DNA from: a virus
DNA: 64,000 nt
Reading direction: 5' to 3' (one strand)
IMG/VR virus record: IMGVR_UViG_3300045996_002640
Coordinates: 1-64,000 of that record
Both the position numbers and the translations under genes were made by a program. The notes under the pieces were generated by a model. That model saw nothing but the letters and a program-made list of their open reading frames with translations, was not told the origin of the DNA and did no database searches. This document shows positions 48,591 to 56,423 of the stretch, one piece after another; within the stretch, counting starts at the first letter, position 1, and the number at the start of each line of letters is the position of its first letter.

Positions 48591-48672
48591 CGCCCGATTG
48601 AGGACTCGAACCTCCGGCCTACGGTTGCGCGATTACGGCGCTCCCGTCGCTCTGCCGCTGAGCTACTCGGGC
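48591..48672 (-). tRNA. tRNA-like gene with unusual anticodon region
   Basis: Acceptor GCCCGAG/ATCGGGC (last pair mismatched), D-arm GCTC AGCGGCA GAGC and T-arm GGAGG TTCGAGT CCTCA are recognisable. Between D- and T-arms lie 33 bases instead of about 23; the best hairpin is GCGC/GCGC around CGTAATC, giving TAA (Leu) without U33. CCA is not encoded. It lies 11 bases upstream of the other tRNA and ends in a GGGCGCCC palindrome. Could be a pseudo-tRNA. Confidence 0.65.
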
Positions 48673-48765
48673 GAAGCGTTGCGGTCGCCACGACCAGGGC
48701 GACGAGCGCCGCTGCTCGTCGGATTCTCCTGGGCTCAATGACTACCGCAATGCACGAACCAGACC

Positions 48766-49452
48766 CTAACGATTCCGATCGTGCTGGTCAAGCGCGGCGA
48801 GCTCGCGATCCAAATCGGTGAGCTCCTCGGCGAGCGAGCGAGGTACCGCCGGCGGCAGCCAGCGCTCAGGCCAGAGCGTGATCGCGCCCATGAACTGTGC
48901 CGGCGAGACCATGGTGTAGACGCCGGTGTAAGGCGGGGGCCAGTGCGTATTCAGATCGAGCCCGAGAAACTCGTCGCGGCGAGTCGCCCAGACGTTGAGC
49001 GCGCTCGCGAAGAACCGGAGCTCCTCGCGCGCCATCGCGCAAACCTCGGGCGAGTAGTCGCGCGAGATATCGAACACCATCCCCTGAGCGACCTCGACGT
49101 ACTCCTCGGTTTGCGTCCGGAGGAGCCGCTGCCGATGCGCGTCCGGGAACCAAACGCCGAGGAGCGCCGAGCGGATGAGCAACTCCGCAGCGCGCGTCGC
49201 AACCGGGTCGGCCGCATTCTCCAGCTCGGGCGCGGTGAACAGCGACTCCTCTTTCAGCATGTCGTGCGCGTAGCGAACCGCGAGCTCGATCGTGCGTTCG
49301 TTCGATTCATCTTTGCCGGCCACGTTGAAAGTATAGCCCCCGGCTTGGACGCCACCTTGAGGGTTCCCCATCCTGCCGTACATCGAGTTGGTCACGATCT
49401 TGAGGACCGAACCATTGTAGTGCACGCCGAGGCGCTGGCCGTCGTCGCTCAA
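48766..49452 (-). CDS. Hypothetical protein, 228 residues, tag-like C-terminus
   Basis: A TTG start overlaps the stop of the upstream gene (TTGA). Mixed alpha/beta at first, then helical with Arg/Glu, and a WPPPYTGVYTM segment. The end LDRELAALDQHDRNR resembles the shared tag with four extra residues. Last of the coupled block before the tRNAs. Function unknown. Confidence 0.65.
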   Translation of the reverse strand: MSDDGQRLGVHYNGSVLKIVTNSMYGRMGNPQGGVQAGGYTFNVAGKDESNERTIELAVRYAHDMLKEESLFTAPELENAADPVATRAAELLIRSALLGVWFPDAHRQRLLRTQTEEYVEVAQGMVFDISRDYSPEVCAMAREELRFFASALNVWATRRDEFLGLDLNTHWPPPYTGVYTMVSPAQFMGAITLWPERWLPPAVPRSLAEELTDLDRELAALDQHDRNR

Positions 49453-49949
49453 TTGGGGAGCTCCATCTTCTCGAGCTCGGCGTCGAGCTCATCGATCGCC
49501 TTCGGGTCGCCCTTGCCACGTGGCAACACCGGCTGAGCCTTGAACCCGCGCGGGGGCTTGGTCTCGGTGAACGTGACGCTCTCGGAATAATAGCCGTTCG
49601 AGCTCCCGAACCAGCGAATCGAGACCGTGCCTTTGACGGTACCGAACCGGTAGTAGGTCCAGGTGAACGACTCGTATCCATCGGCGGGCGGGAAATCGAC
49701 GCCGCTTGTGACCTCCTCGGCGAGCACGAGCGGGTGCCCAATGAGGTCGTCCAGGTCGCCGGCGATGTCCTCGACCGAGCACGTGGCGCAGCAATCGGCC
49801 TCGTAGTGAAAGCGGAACTTCCACCCGTCCTGGGTCTCGATCGTCATGTCCTCGCTGCCGACTGCTCCGCCGTCAATTGAGGTGACGACCTTGCCGATCA
49901 TGTTCTCGAAGGTGGTGGCGTCGATTTTGGTCATTCCGATTTGGGTCAT
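49449..49949 (-). CDS. DUF7448-like protein with C-terminal tag
   Basis: 166 residues. YEADCCATCSVEDIAGDLDD followed by LIGHPLVLAEE and, later, FTWTYYRFGTVKGTVSIRWF then SSNGYYS match a family of small phage proteins (DUF7448) of unknown function. After that domain come about 25 residues ending LDAELEKMELPN, the shared tag. The tag is thus an addition to a known compact domain. Confidence 0.75.
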   Translation of the reverse strand: MTQIGMTKIDATTFENMIGKVVTSIDGGAVGSEDMTIETQDGWKFRFHYEADCCATCSVEDIAGDLDDLIGHPLVLAEEVTSGVDFPPADGYESFTWTYYRFGTVKGTVSIRWFGSSNGYYSESVTFTETKPPRGFKAQPVLPRGKGDPKAIDELDAELEKMELPN

Positions 49950-50461
49950 GGGAGCTCCAGGCGCTCAAGCTCGCGGCCGAGTGCCTCGTAGTCTTCAGGC
50001 GTGTCGGGATTGAGAATGCCCGCCGGCGTCCGCCGCTGAGCGTCGAGCTCCAGGTACTCACCCCACCGGTCGACAACGCTATGCACCTCGTCGACCTGGA
50101 GATCGTGGCGCCAGCCAGAGAGATCGATACGAGCAAAGTCCTCGTTCGCAATCGCCACGCCGTGGATTGCAAATTGTTGGGCCGCCCAGAGCGTGCGCCG
50201 CACCTCGATACCCGCGCCCTGTTGCAAGAACTCGTCGAGCCGATTGAGGACGAAGATCGCTTTTGCAGCGAAGTCGCCAAGGAGTCCGCTCAGGGCCAGC
50301 CGCACGTGCTCGTCCTCGACATCGGCATGGGCGTGCACCAGCATCCCAGCGACGAAGCCTTCTGCACCGCGGTAAGACGGGGGGAGATCTGGCTCCGCTT
50401 CCATTCGCCGGCGCGCCTCGAAGAGCGCGTGCATCCGGTCGCCGATCGTGTCCAAGCTCAT
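49946..50461 (-). CDS. Hypothetical helical protein with C-terminal tag (paralogue group)
   Basis: 171 residues. Helical, with two His-containing segments and FVLNRLDEFLQQG. The end GILNPDTPEDYEALGRELER then LELP closely parallels the ends of the two upstream proteins (50458-51000, 50997-51527), and the three share overall layout, so they are likely paralogues. ATGA overlaps both sides. Confidence 0.7.
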   Translation of the reverse strand: MSLDTIGDRMHALFEARRRMEAEPDLPPSYRGAEGFVAGMLVHAHADVEDEHVRLALSGLLGDFAAKAIFVLNRLDEFLQQGAGIEVRRTLWAAQQFAIHGVAIANEDFARIDLSGWRHDLQVDEVHSVVDRWGEYLELDAQRRTPAGILNPDTPEDYEALGRELERLELP

Positions 50462-51000
50462 GAGGGGAGGGTCAGCCGATCGAGCTCGCGGCCCAGCGCC
50501 ACGTAGTCCTCGGCCGTATCTGGTTCCAGAATGCCTTCGAGGAACGCGACCCGATTCAGGAAAGCGTCAGGCGAGCACGACTGCCAAGCGGCGCCCCACG
50601 CGAAATGGCGAGCGACGTAGAGCTCGTCGTGGCGGCGGTCCCAAAAGAACGAGCACACGGTACCAGTCGCGAGATCGTGATTTGCCGCCTGGACGATCGT
50701 CTGGAAAATGAAGAACGGCATCGGGCGATCCAAGTTCATGGCGAGCTGATTCAGCGCCCACTCCTTATCGCCCGCGATCCGTCCAGGCAGCGCGAACGCG
50801 TCGTCTGGGTCCTTGATCACGTACCCGCTCATAAGCGCGTAGGTCTCAGCGACCAGGCGCTCCGCGCTCAGGTGGAAACGAGCCTTCGCGATCTTGAGGT
50901 ACAGGCCGACCTGCTCGGCCGCCCAAGAGACCTTGATGTCCGTCACGGGCCCGCCGGCGAGCGCGGTTCGGTCGGGGTAGTCGTCGCTTAGCAAGCTCAC
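50458..51000 (-). CDS. Hypothetical protein with C-terminal tag (paralogue group)
   Basis: 180 residues from a GTG start that overlaps the upstream stop. N-terminal helices carry VAETYALMSG, and the middle has MPFFIFQTIVQAANHDL then a FFWDRRHDELYVARHF segment. The tail GILEPDTAEDYVALGRELDR then LTLPS repeats the tag of its neighbour. Function unknown. Confidence 0.7.
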   Translation of the reverse strand: MSLLSDDYPDRTALAGGPVTDIKVSWAAEQVGLYLKIAKARFHLSAERLVAETYALMSGYVIKDPDDAFALPGRIAGDKEWALNQLAMNLDRPMPFFIFQTIVQAANHDLATGTVCSFFWDRRHDELYVARHFAWGAAWQSCSPDAFLNRVAFLEGILEPDTAEDYVALGRELDRLTLPS

Positions 51001-51527
51001 GACGGCATCATGCCGTCGAGTTGGGCGCCCAATTGTTCGAGGTAGGCGGTGCCCTCCTCGGCCGTCAGGACGACTCTGCTCTTGGCGACTTGCTGGCCCC
51101 ACCGATAGAGCTCCTCGAGGAACTCGGAAGCGTTCAAGAACGCCTGATAGGCGACGATCGTCGCCATCGGAAAGTCTGAATTGAACCCGGGGTCCCTGGC
51201 CCAAAAGTGAACCGCCGCGAGCGAGCGCGCCAACACGCGCGGTTCGATCCCGAGGTCATCGAAAACCGTCAGCGCGATCTTGTCATACGAGTGGCCCGGG
51301 TTCTCGTTCTCGAGGTGTCGGACCATCTTGAAGACCGACTCGCGCGGGCAACGGCTATTCGCCTGAACGATGACCGCCGCGGCGACCGCAACCGGCGTAA
51401 TCTCGGCGAGGAAGCGGTCGCCTTTCTTCTTCAGATCTCGCACCCGCTGCGTCACCTCGGCGAGCTCGACCAGCATTGCGGCGAGCTGCTGTTCCGCGGT
51501 CTGCATCGGGTACCGCAGAACTGTCAC
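50997..51527 (-). CDS. Hypothetical protein with C-terminal tag (paralogue group)
   Basis: 176 residues from a GTG start (GTGA overlap). MQTAEQQLAAMLVELAEVTQ opens a helical protein with a VHFWARDPGFNSDFPMATIV region; the end is LEQLGAQLDGMMPS. The palindrome TTGGGCGCCCAA lies in the tag codons (51021-51032). Similar in layout to the next two genes. Confidence 0.7.
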   Translation of the reverse strand: MTVLRYPMQTAEQQLAAMLVELAEVTQRVRDLKKKGDRFLAEITPVAVAAAVIVQANSRCPRESVFKMVRHLENENPGHSYDKIALTVFDDLGIEPRVLARSLAAVHFWARDPGFNSDFPMATIVAYQAFLNASEFLEELYRWGQQVAKSRVVLTAEEGTAYLEQLGAQLDGMMPS

Positions 51528-51889
51528 CTCGGGAGCTCCATCTCGTCGAGCGCCGCCTGCAGTTTCGGGAACGGGTCCTCGAACTCGACCGGGTCCGCAC
51601 GCCGCGCGAAGAGCTGCACCGGCGCGCGCGAGAACCCGACCATGTAGGCGCGGCAGTGATCTCGGCCTTGCAGGATGAACGTGTTCACGCGCTCCTTGAA
51701 GACCAGATCCAACCACTGGGCCTGGCTCGCGACCAGGACCGCCGTCAGGTTGCGGTCCTGGGTCAGCTGCCACCCGGCGATCTGGAGTCCAAGCGTCGTG
51801 GCGAGCTCGATCAGGTACTGAGGATCGAACGGCTCGCCGCGCGCGTTGAAAGCCAGGAGCCCGGGGATCACGCTCGGCCCTCGCGCCAT
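51524..51889 (-). CDS. Hypothetical protein with C-terminal tag
   Basis: 121 residues. MARGPSVIPGLLAFNARGE starts a mixed alpha/beta protein with Gln/Leu helices. It ends LQAALDEMELPR. ATG 51889 lies 22 bases inside the upstream gene. No family recognised. Confidence 0.65.
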   Translation of the reverse strand: MARGPSVIPGLLAFNARGEPFDPQYLIELATTLGLQIAGWQLTQDRNLTAVLVASQAQWLDLVFKERVNTFILQGRDHCRAYMVGFSRAPVQLFARRADPVEFEDPFPKLQAALDEMELPR

Positions 51890-52206
51890 CGAGAGAGCCC
51901 GACGCGCGTCGGCACGTAGCGGTAAGGCGGGGAGCCATCGCGCACGATCAGGCGCTGCCGCTCGAGCTCAAGCAGCGACGTGTGGATGTTCGCCTTCCAG
52001 GGCTCGGCGTCGAACACCTCGGTCAGCACGCGCGCGCCCGCCTCGTGGAGCTCCTTGGCCGTGACCCCGAAGCCTTCCTCCTGGGCGTGCGCGATGATCC
52101 CGCCGAGCGCGATCCACTCGTGCCAGCAGATCCCGTAGTCGTGCCGGATACGTTCGTCCCGCGCGCGCTTGCGAGCGCCGGCGGCCCTCAGATCAAGAGC
52201 CCCCAT
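51868..52206 (-). CDS. Possible winged-helix protein, 112 residues
   Basis: ATG 52206 overlaps the upstream gene by 14 bases. The first half is helical with HDYGICWHEWIALGG; the second has ELHEAGARVLTEVF and IHTSLLELERQRLIVRDG, which has the look of a winged-helix domain with its wing. Ends without a tag. Confidence 0.55.
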   Translation of the reverse strand: MGALDLRAAGARKRARDERIRHDYGICWHEWIALGGIIAHAQEEGFGVTAKELHEAGARVLTEVFDAEPWKANIHTSLLELERQRLIVRDGSPPYRYVPTRVGLSRWREGRA

Positions 52207-52438
52207 TGACCCGCTTCTCCCAGGCTAGGTAGTCCCGGCTCGCGCGCTTCCGCTCTTCGAGCTTGGTGAGCGCCAGGCCGAGCCGCTCGATCCGGTCGCG
52301 GAGGAAGCGGTATCGGGACGGGCGGTTCATCACCATGGTCGGGTTCTGACGGAGCTCCTCCTCGTGAGCCGCCTTCTCAAGGCGGGTAGATTGGATATCG
52401 GCTTCAAGCTCGCCGAGAGTCGTGTCGGTGCTGCTCAT
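52193..52438 (-). CDS. Hypothetical coiled-coil protein, 81 residues
   Basis: A nearly continuous charged helix (Glu/Leu/Arg/Lys) with one short loop around MVMNRPSRYRF. Overlaps the upstream gene by 35 bases and the downstream one by 14. Probably an oligomerising helical protein; no family recognised. Confidence 0.65.
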   Translation of the reverse strand: MSSTDTTLGELEADIQSTRLEKAAHEEELRQNPTMVMNRPSRYRFLRDRIERLGLALTKLEERKRASRDYLAWEKRVNGGS

Positions 52439-52775
52439 GTAGGGTCCTCGGGCTGGTCAAGATGACGGTTGGAATTGGGCGACCAGGTCGCCAAGTCGTG
52501 GCGACGAATCTTGCCCGGTCGAACCAGGCGGTGCACTCGGGCGTGACGATGCGAGTGGCGAACTCCATACCGGGCGCATCCGAGCACCGGTAGTTGCTTG
52601 TCGCTGGCAGGTCGGGCAACGCAGGAAAGTTGCCGATGTGCTCGAGCTCTAGAATCCTCCCGCTTTCAAGCTCGATGAACGCCGCAGGGAGCGCCCAGCC
52701 TCCGGCGAACGAGTAGGCCTTCCGCGGCATGAGCGCCAGCGCGAGTGCGCCGGTTAGGAGCGAGCGGCGGTTCAT
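52404..52775 (-). CDS. Exported protein with Tat-type signal, 123 residues
   Basis: MNRRSLLTGALALALMPRKA has twin arginines followed by a hydrophobic core and Ala/Ser near 20-24, fitting a Tat (or Sec) signal peptide. The mature part has two Cys and a beta-rich sequence. Start ATG 52775 overlaps the upstream stop. An exported phage protein may act in the periplasm, for example in superinfection exclusion; this is an inference. Confidence 0.65.
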   Translation of the reverse strand: MNRRSLLTGALALALMPRKAYSFAGGWALPAAFIELESGRILELEHIGNFPALPDLPATSNYRCSDAPGMEFATRIVTPECTAWFDRARFVATTWRPGRPIPTVILTSPRTLHEQHRHDSRRA

Positions 52776-53047
52776 GTGGCGGGCCTCGAGAACTTCGGAC
52801 GTGGCTCCTCGCGGCGAGCGTCGATGATCTCGACAGGGACGAGCTCGCGGTCGATCCCGAGCTGCTCGAGCCAGGCCTCCGCGTGGCCGGCGCTGACGTC
52901 GCACTCGACCTCGGCCACCGCATTCGGGTAGCCCTCGGGGAACTGCGGGGGCCCCTCGATCCGGAAGCTCACCCGGTCCTTGCCGCCGTTCGGCATGCGC
53001 ACGATCTGGATCGAGAGCACGCAAAGAAAGTGCACCACGCGGCTCAT
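52772..53047 (-). CDS. Hypothetical protein, 91 residues
   Basis: MSRVVHFLCVLSIQIVRMP is hydrophobic and may be a short signal anchor or part of the core. A beta-rich acidic segment and a basic Pro-rich tail follow. Coupled on both sides by ATGA. Function unknown. Confidence 0.6.
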   Translation of the reverse strand: MSRVVHFLCVLSIQIVRMPNGGKDRVSFRIEGPPQFPEGYPNAVAEVECDVSAGHAEAWLEQLGIDRELVPVEIIDARREEPRPKFSRPAT

Positions 53048-53220
53048 TTCGTCACCGCCGGGTCGAGCTCGCCCCGATCGATCATCTCCTCGATCTCGCG
53101 CTTGGTGTGCTCGGTCTCGACCAGCACCTTCCGAACCGCGGCGAGCGCCGACGAGTAGCTATTCCAGGTCCCTCGCTTCTGGAGCCGGCGAGCCAGACTC
53201 GTGTCGATATCCCGGCTCAC
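53044..53220 (-). CDS. Hypothetical protein, 58 residues
   Basis: A GTG start at 53220 overlaps the stop of the upstream gene. It is one helical domain with Arg/Lys/Glu, ending in an acidic EEMIDRGELDPAVTK. Too short to assign. Confidence 0.6.
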   Translation of the reverse strand: MSRDIDTSLARRLQKRGTWNSYSSALAAVRKVLVETEHTKREIEEMIDRGELDPAVTK

Positions 53221-53426
53221 GAGGTCCTCGCTTTCCGAGTCTTCGCCATCGAGTCGAGGATCGCCTTCACCTCGTCCTTGCGCTCCGCGCGGTACGCCTC
53301 GCTCGCGAAGAACAGGAAAAGCAGGCACAGGACGATCCCGCCAATCCCGCGCTCTGACCAGGCGCTCCAAAACGACGCGCCCGCAGCGAACAGCCAGAAC
53401 GAGCTCCAGCGCACCAGCTGCGTCAC
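53217..53426 (-). CDS. Small membrane protein, 69 residues
   Basis: A GTG start overlaps the upstream stop. Two hydrophobic stretches (residues 7-22 and 27-43, with LCLLFLFF) flank a short Trp/Ser loop, then a basic cytoplasmic tail. Probably two membrane spans. Function unknown. Confidence 0.6.
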   Translation of the reverse strand: MTQLVRWSSFWLFAAGASFWSAWSERGIGGIVLCLLFLFFASEAYRAERKDEVKAILDSMAKTRKARTS

Positions 53427-53701
53427 TTGCCCCTCCGCGCCCGGCTAGCTTTCTTGCGCGCGCGCCGCGCCGCCTTGTTCTTGTTCTTGAGCTTCCGGTA
53501 CGCCTCTTTCACGATCTCGTCCTCTCGGTTCTTGGCCATGTGGTTCTTCAGCCAGGCGCGCCGCTCATCGGGCGTCATCTGGGAGACGGCCTCGGCTTCA
53601 TCAGGCGGGACCGGGACCAGGCCCTTGCTCTTCGCCTGAGCCTTCTGCTCCTCCGCCGTCCCTTCGAGAATGTGCAGGTTCGCTTTTCGAGTCGTGTCCA
53701 T
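53423..53701 (-). CDS. Basic hypothetical protein, 92 residues
   Basis: I start it at ATG 53701; ATG 53725 is possible. A region rich in Glu/Ala/Pro is followed by DERRAWLKNHMAKNRED and a strongly basic tail (KNKNKAARRARKKASRARRG), likely binding nucleic acid or membrane. It overlaps the end of the upstream frame by 101 bases or more, so one of the two boundaries may be wrong. Confidence 0.55.
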   Translation of the reverse strand: MDTTRKANLHILEGTAEEQKAQAKSKGLVPVPPDEAEAVSQMTPDERRAWLKNHMAKNREDEIVKEAYRKLKNKNKAARRARKKASRARRGK

Positions 53702-54050
53702 CGACCGGAGAATGCCGCGCGACATCGATCGACTGCACCTGAAAACCCCACTGCTCGAAGCGCGTCTGCAGCGCGCGCTCCAAGAAACGGTTCTTCTTCT
53801 GGGCCTCGATCATGCGCGCGTTCATTCGCCCGAGCTCGACCCAGAGCCCGACCAAACCCATCGGCCACGCGAACACCGCGAAGACCATCATCAGGCTTTC
53901 GGCAAGCGCCTCGTTCCAGCCCCTCGGGTAACCCATCTCGCCCGGCCGATTCTCGATCGCAGCGCTCGCTGCGTACATGGCGGTAACGACGCCGGCGCCG
54001 AAGAGCAGGTAGCCCCCGGCGATTGCCGTCAGGATCTCGCGGTCTGTCAT
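53601..54050 (-). CDS. Membrane protein, 149 residues
   Basis: Two hydrophobic spans near residues 8-30 and 55-72, an aromatic/Arg middle and then FERALQTRFEQWGFQVQSID-like sequence. The last 40 residues are Gly/Glu/His rich and coincide with the next gene, so the true C-terminus could be earlier through an unseen frameshift. Start ATG 54050 lies four bases from the HNH gene. Confidence 0.5.
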   Translation of the reverse strand: MTDREILTAIAGGYLLFGAGVVTAMYAASAAIENRPGEMGYPRGWNEALAESLMMVFAVFAWPMGLVGLWVELGRMNARMIEAQKKNRFLERALQTRFEQWGFQVQSIDVARHSPVDGHDSKSEPAHSRRDGGGAEGSGEEQGPGPGPA

Positions 54051-54054
54051 GCGG

Positions 54055-54444
54055 CTATGATGCCGCGCCGAAGTACCGATCGATCAGGTCATCTTCAGGA
54101 AGCCGGCGCGCAGCGCGAGACCGAGCCTTGCGGTTCTGCTTCCAGCGCTTTCGCTTCCTGGCTTTCTTGGACCGCCTCGCGACCGCCGCGAGCGATCGCT
54201 GCTCCATCGGTCGGAACCACGAGAACACGAGCAGCGCGCCCTTGATGCGATTGCACTCGGCGCACGCTGGAACGAGGTTGTAGGCGTCGCCGCCTCCGCC
54301 CCCTCGGCTCCTCGGAATCACGTGGTCACGAGTCGTCGCTTCAGCCCTCAGGCAATACGAGCAGCGCGCGCCGTTCAGGCGCACGTCTCGGTTGGCAACG
54401 TCGACCGAGCGCCACCGAAACTCGCTCAGCCCGAGCGGTCTCAC
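54055..54444 (-). CDS. HNH endonuclease, 129 residues
   Basis: A GTG start at 54444 overlaps the stop of the upstream gene. Residues 28-31 CSYC, 40-41 DH followed by VIPRSRGG, N56 and CAEC (61-64) with a following N form a classic HNH with zinc knuckles. The C-terminus is Lys/Arg rich and may bind DNA. Often located near terminase genes, where HNH proteins assist packaging; here it is 6 kb away, so a homing role is also possible. Confidence 0.85.
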   Translation of the reverse strand: MRPLGLSEFRWRSVDVANRDVRLNGARCSYCLRAEATTRDHVIPRSRGGGGGDAYNLVPACAECNRIKGALLVFSWFRPMEQRSLAAVARRSKKARKRKRWKQNRKARSRAARRLPEDDLIDRYFGAAS

Positions 54445-54926
54445 GGCAGGTCCATGCGGTCCAGTTGGGCGCCCAACTCGTCGAGCAAGCCGTCCGGGAT
54501 CGGCTCGGGCGGCGCCTTCCGCGGGATCGACAACTCGGCGATGATGATCCGCTCCAGCACGACCGGCTCGCCGGTGATGACCGCGGCTGCCGTCTGGCGC
54601 GTGAACTTGATCGAGTCGCCGAGGTCGATCCCGAGCCCGGGGATTCCGCACCGGCTAAGCTCGTCAATGATCCGGCTCCGCATCTGAGGCGTCAGGTTCG
54701 GAAGCAAGACCTCGGGGTAGCACGGCTCGTTCGACCGCCAGGTGAGCGTCCAGCCCGGGTAGCCCGTGCGCTGCATCGCCTTGGTGACCGCCTGAGTGAT
54801 CTCGTACTGGGTGTCCCCATCGGAGCGCTGCGGCCCGAGCCCGAGCGCGCGCCGAATGTCGTCGAGCGGGTTCCCTGGTTTCGTATTCCAGCCGATCACC
54901 TCTTCCGCGAACCTCGGCAACGTCAT
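54441..54926 (-). CDS. Hypothetical protein with C-terminal tag
   Basis: 161 residues starting MTLPRFAEEVIGW. Mixed alpha/beta, with RSNEPCYPEVLLPN and a hydrophobic Ile-rich segment. It ends LLDELGAQLDRMDLP with the palindrome TTGGGCGCCCAA in the tag codons (54465-54476). Overlaps both neighbours. Function unknown. Confidence 0.7.
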   Translation of the reverse strand: MTLPRFAEEVIGWNTKPGNPLDDIRRALGLGPQRSDGDTQYEITQAVTKAMQRTGYPGWTLTWRSNEPCYPEVLLPNLTPQMRSRIIDELSRCGIPGLGIDLGDSIKFTRQTAAAVITGEPVVLERIIIAELSIPRKAPPEPIPDGLLDELGAQLDRMDLP

Positions 54927-55498
54927 CGCTTCGCGAGCTCCTCGAGGAACAACCGAGCGACCGCGCCGAGCAGCGAAGGCTTGGCCTTGACCTGCTGAGC
55001 AGTGAGCCCGCTCACTTCGGCAAGCTTCGCAGCGAACACGTGGTCACCCTGCACCGCTTGCTGCAGCAGCGCGCGCGACGCGTTCTCGAGAACCTCGGCC
55101 GCTTGCTTCGGGAACGCGAGCGGGTGATCTTTCACCTGGACGAGCGCGTTCGCCATGTCCGCCCACGAGAGCACCAACTTCGGTTCGACCGGGGGCTCGT
55201 CTTTCTCGCTCGCAAGCGTCGCCATCAACGCCGCCTTGGTCTGCTCGGCGTTCGACGCCGCCTTGCTCGCCGCCTGGTCAAGAAGCGCCGCGAGCTGCGG
55301 TGCCGACTGGTCCGCCTTCATCTGACCGGCGAGGTCGGTCATCACCTGGGCCGCTTGGCGCTGAGCCTTGGCGATCCCGAGCGCCTCACCAGCGCGGTAG
55401 AGCGCGAGCTCGCGCGGGCTCATGACCAGGGTCTCGGCTCCCTCAGGGATCTGGAATTGGGCGGCGTTCGGCTTCGGGGTCGTCATGCCCCCCATCAT
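54923..55498 (-). CDS. Hypothetical helical protein, 191 residues
   Basis: ATG 55498 overlaps the upstream stop; an ATG at 55486 with GGGGGG before it may be used. Mostly Ala/Gln/Lys/Glu helices, with a Pro-rich break at residues 105-115. It ends FLEELAKR. The frame extends further upstream but only as a shadow of the C2H2-like gene. Function unknown. Confidence 0.65.
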   Translation of the reverse strand: MMGGMTTPKPNAAQFQIPEGAETLVMSPRELALYRAGEALGIAKAQRQAAQVMTDLAGQMKADQSAPQLAALLDQAASKAASNAEQTKAALMATLASEKDEPPVEPKLVLSWADMANALVQVKDHPLAFPKQAAEVLENASRALLQQAVQGDHVFAAKLAEVSGLTAQQVKAKPSLLGAVARLFLEELAKR

Positions 55499-55989
55499 GC
55501 CAGACGGAAGACCCGCCCTTCGAGCATCCCGAGCCCCCGAGCGACCAGGCCCTTGGCGTACTCGAGCTCGAACCGCTCGATCGGGGTTGCCCCGCCGTGG
55601 GCCCTGGCTCGCCCTACAATCGCTTTCTGCTTTTGGGATAGCCAGCGCTCCGCCGGAGGCCTCGCCGGCGCGGGGCGCCTCGGCCTGGTCGGTCTGGGAG
55701 CGGGTTGCGCCGGTACCGCCCGAAGGCCGTGCGCGTTCCACCGATGGGCGCCCAACGCGCTCTTCGTCGCGAAGCTCGAGCCGCACGCGCAACGGTAATC
55801 GGTGGGGAGCGGGGCCGGCTGGTTCCCCTTCCAATCGCTAGCAGCGACCTCGGGCTCGAGATGAACCGTCGCCCCGCCAGGCGCACGCGTCAGCGTCAGC
55901 ACCTCAGTCCATCCGCGTCGGGCGTCGCCCTTGGTCTGCGCCTCAGCAAAGAGCTCCAGGATGTCGAGCCTGAGCGCAGGGTAGTTCAT
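55495..55989 (-). CDS. C2H2-like zinc-finger protein, 164 residues
   Basis: After an N-terminal beta/alpha region (residues 1-60), CACGSSFATKSALGAHRWNA then H form a C-x-C-x12-H-x4-H knuckle resembling a C2H2 finger. A Pro/Ala/Arg-rich linker follows, then a WLSQKQKAIVGRARAHGG helical segment. DNA or RNA binding is likely. The start is ATG 55989 after a GTTATGG motif. Confidence 0.65.
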   Translation of the reverse strand: MNYPALRLDILELFAEAQTKGDARRGWTEVLTLTRAPGGATVHLEPEVAASDWKGNQPAPLPTDYRCACGSSFATKSALGAHRWNAHGLRAVPAQPAPRPTRPRRPAPARPPAERWLSQKQKAIVGRARAHGGATPIERFELEYAKGLVARGLGMLEGRVFRLA

Positions 55990-56009
55990 CGGCGAGCGGT
56001 CACCATAAC

Positions 56010-56423
56010 TCAGGGCTGGTCGAGCTTGGCGAGCTCTTCGTCGAGCCGCTCGTAATCCTCGAGGGTGTCCGCTGGTGGGGCTGGGCGAACCGACGCAATC
56101 CCGAACGCCTCGGCAAGCACGCGCATGTGCAGCGGGAGACCAACGACCCCACCCGACACGCGCCAGATCATGTCGCGCACCGCTTCATCGACCGTTTCGA
56201 TCAGCAGGTCGTCCTCGTCCTGCCTGAGCGCATACACGTCCTCGGGCGTGAACGTCGCGAGGTGCTGGTCATCGACCAAGATTCTGACCTTGGTGATCGT
56301 GCCACTCGCGCGCGCCGCACCGTAGAACCCGCCACGCGACTCGTCCCAACGAAGCACCGCAAGCGTCGTCTTGTCGCTCTGGTCCCGAGCCAGCAGGGTG
56401 ACTCGCTCCTTACCCTGAGCCAT
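56010..56423 (-). CDS. Hypothetical protein with C-terminal tag
   Basis: 137 residues from ATG 56423 (TGATG). Beta-rich at first (KERVTLLARDQSDKTTLAVL), then helical. The end reads ADTLEDYERLDEELAKLDQP, which parallels the DT-x-EDY part of the tags at 49946 and 50458 although those proteins differ elsewhere. Function unknown. Confidence 0.7.
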   Translation of the reverse strand: MAQGKERVTLLARDQSDKTTLAVLRWDESRGGFYGAARASGTITKVRILVDDQHLATFTPEDVYALRQDEDDLLIETVDEAVRDMIWRVSGGVVGLPLHMRVLAEAFGIASVRPAPPADTLEDYERLDEELAKLDQP

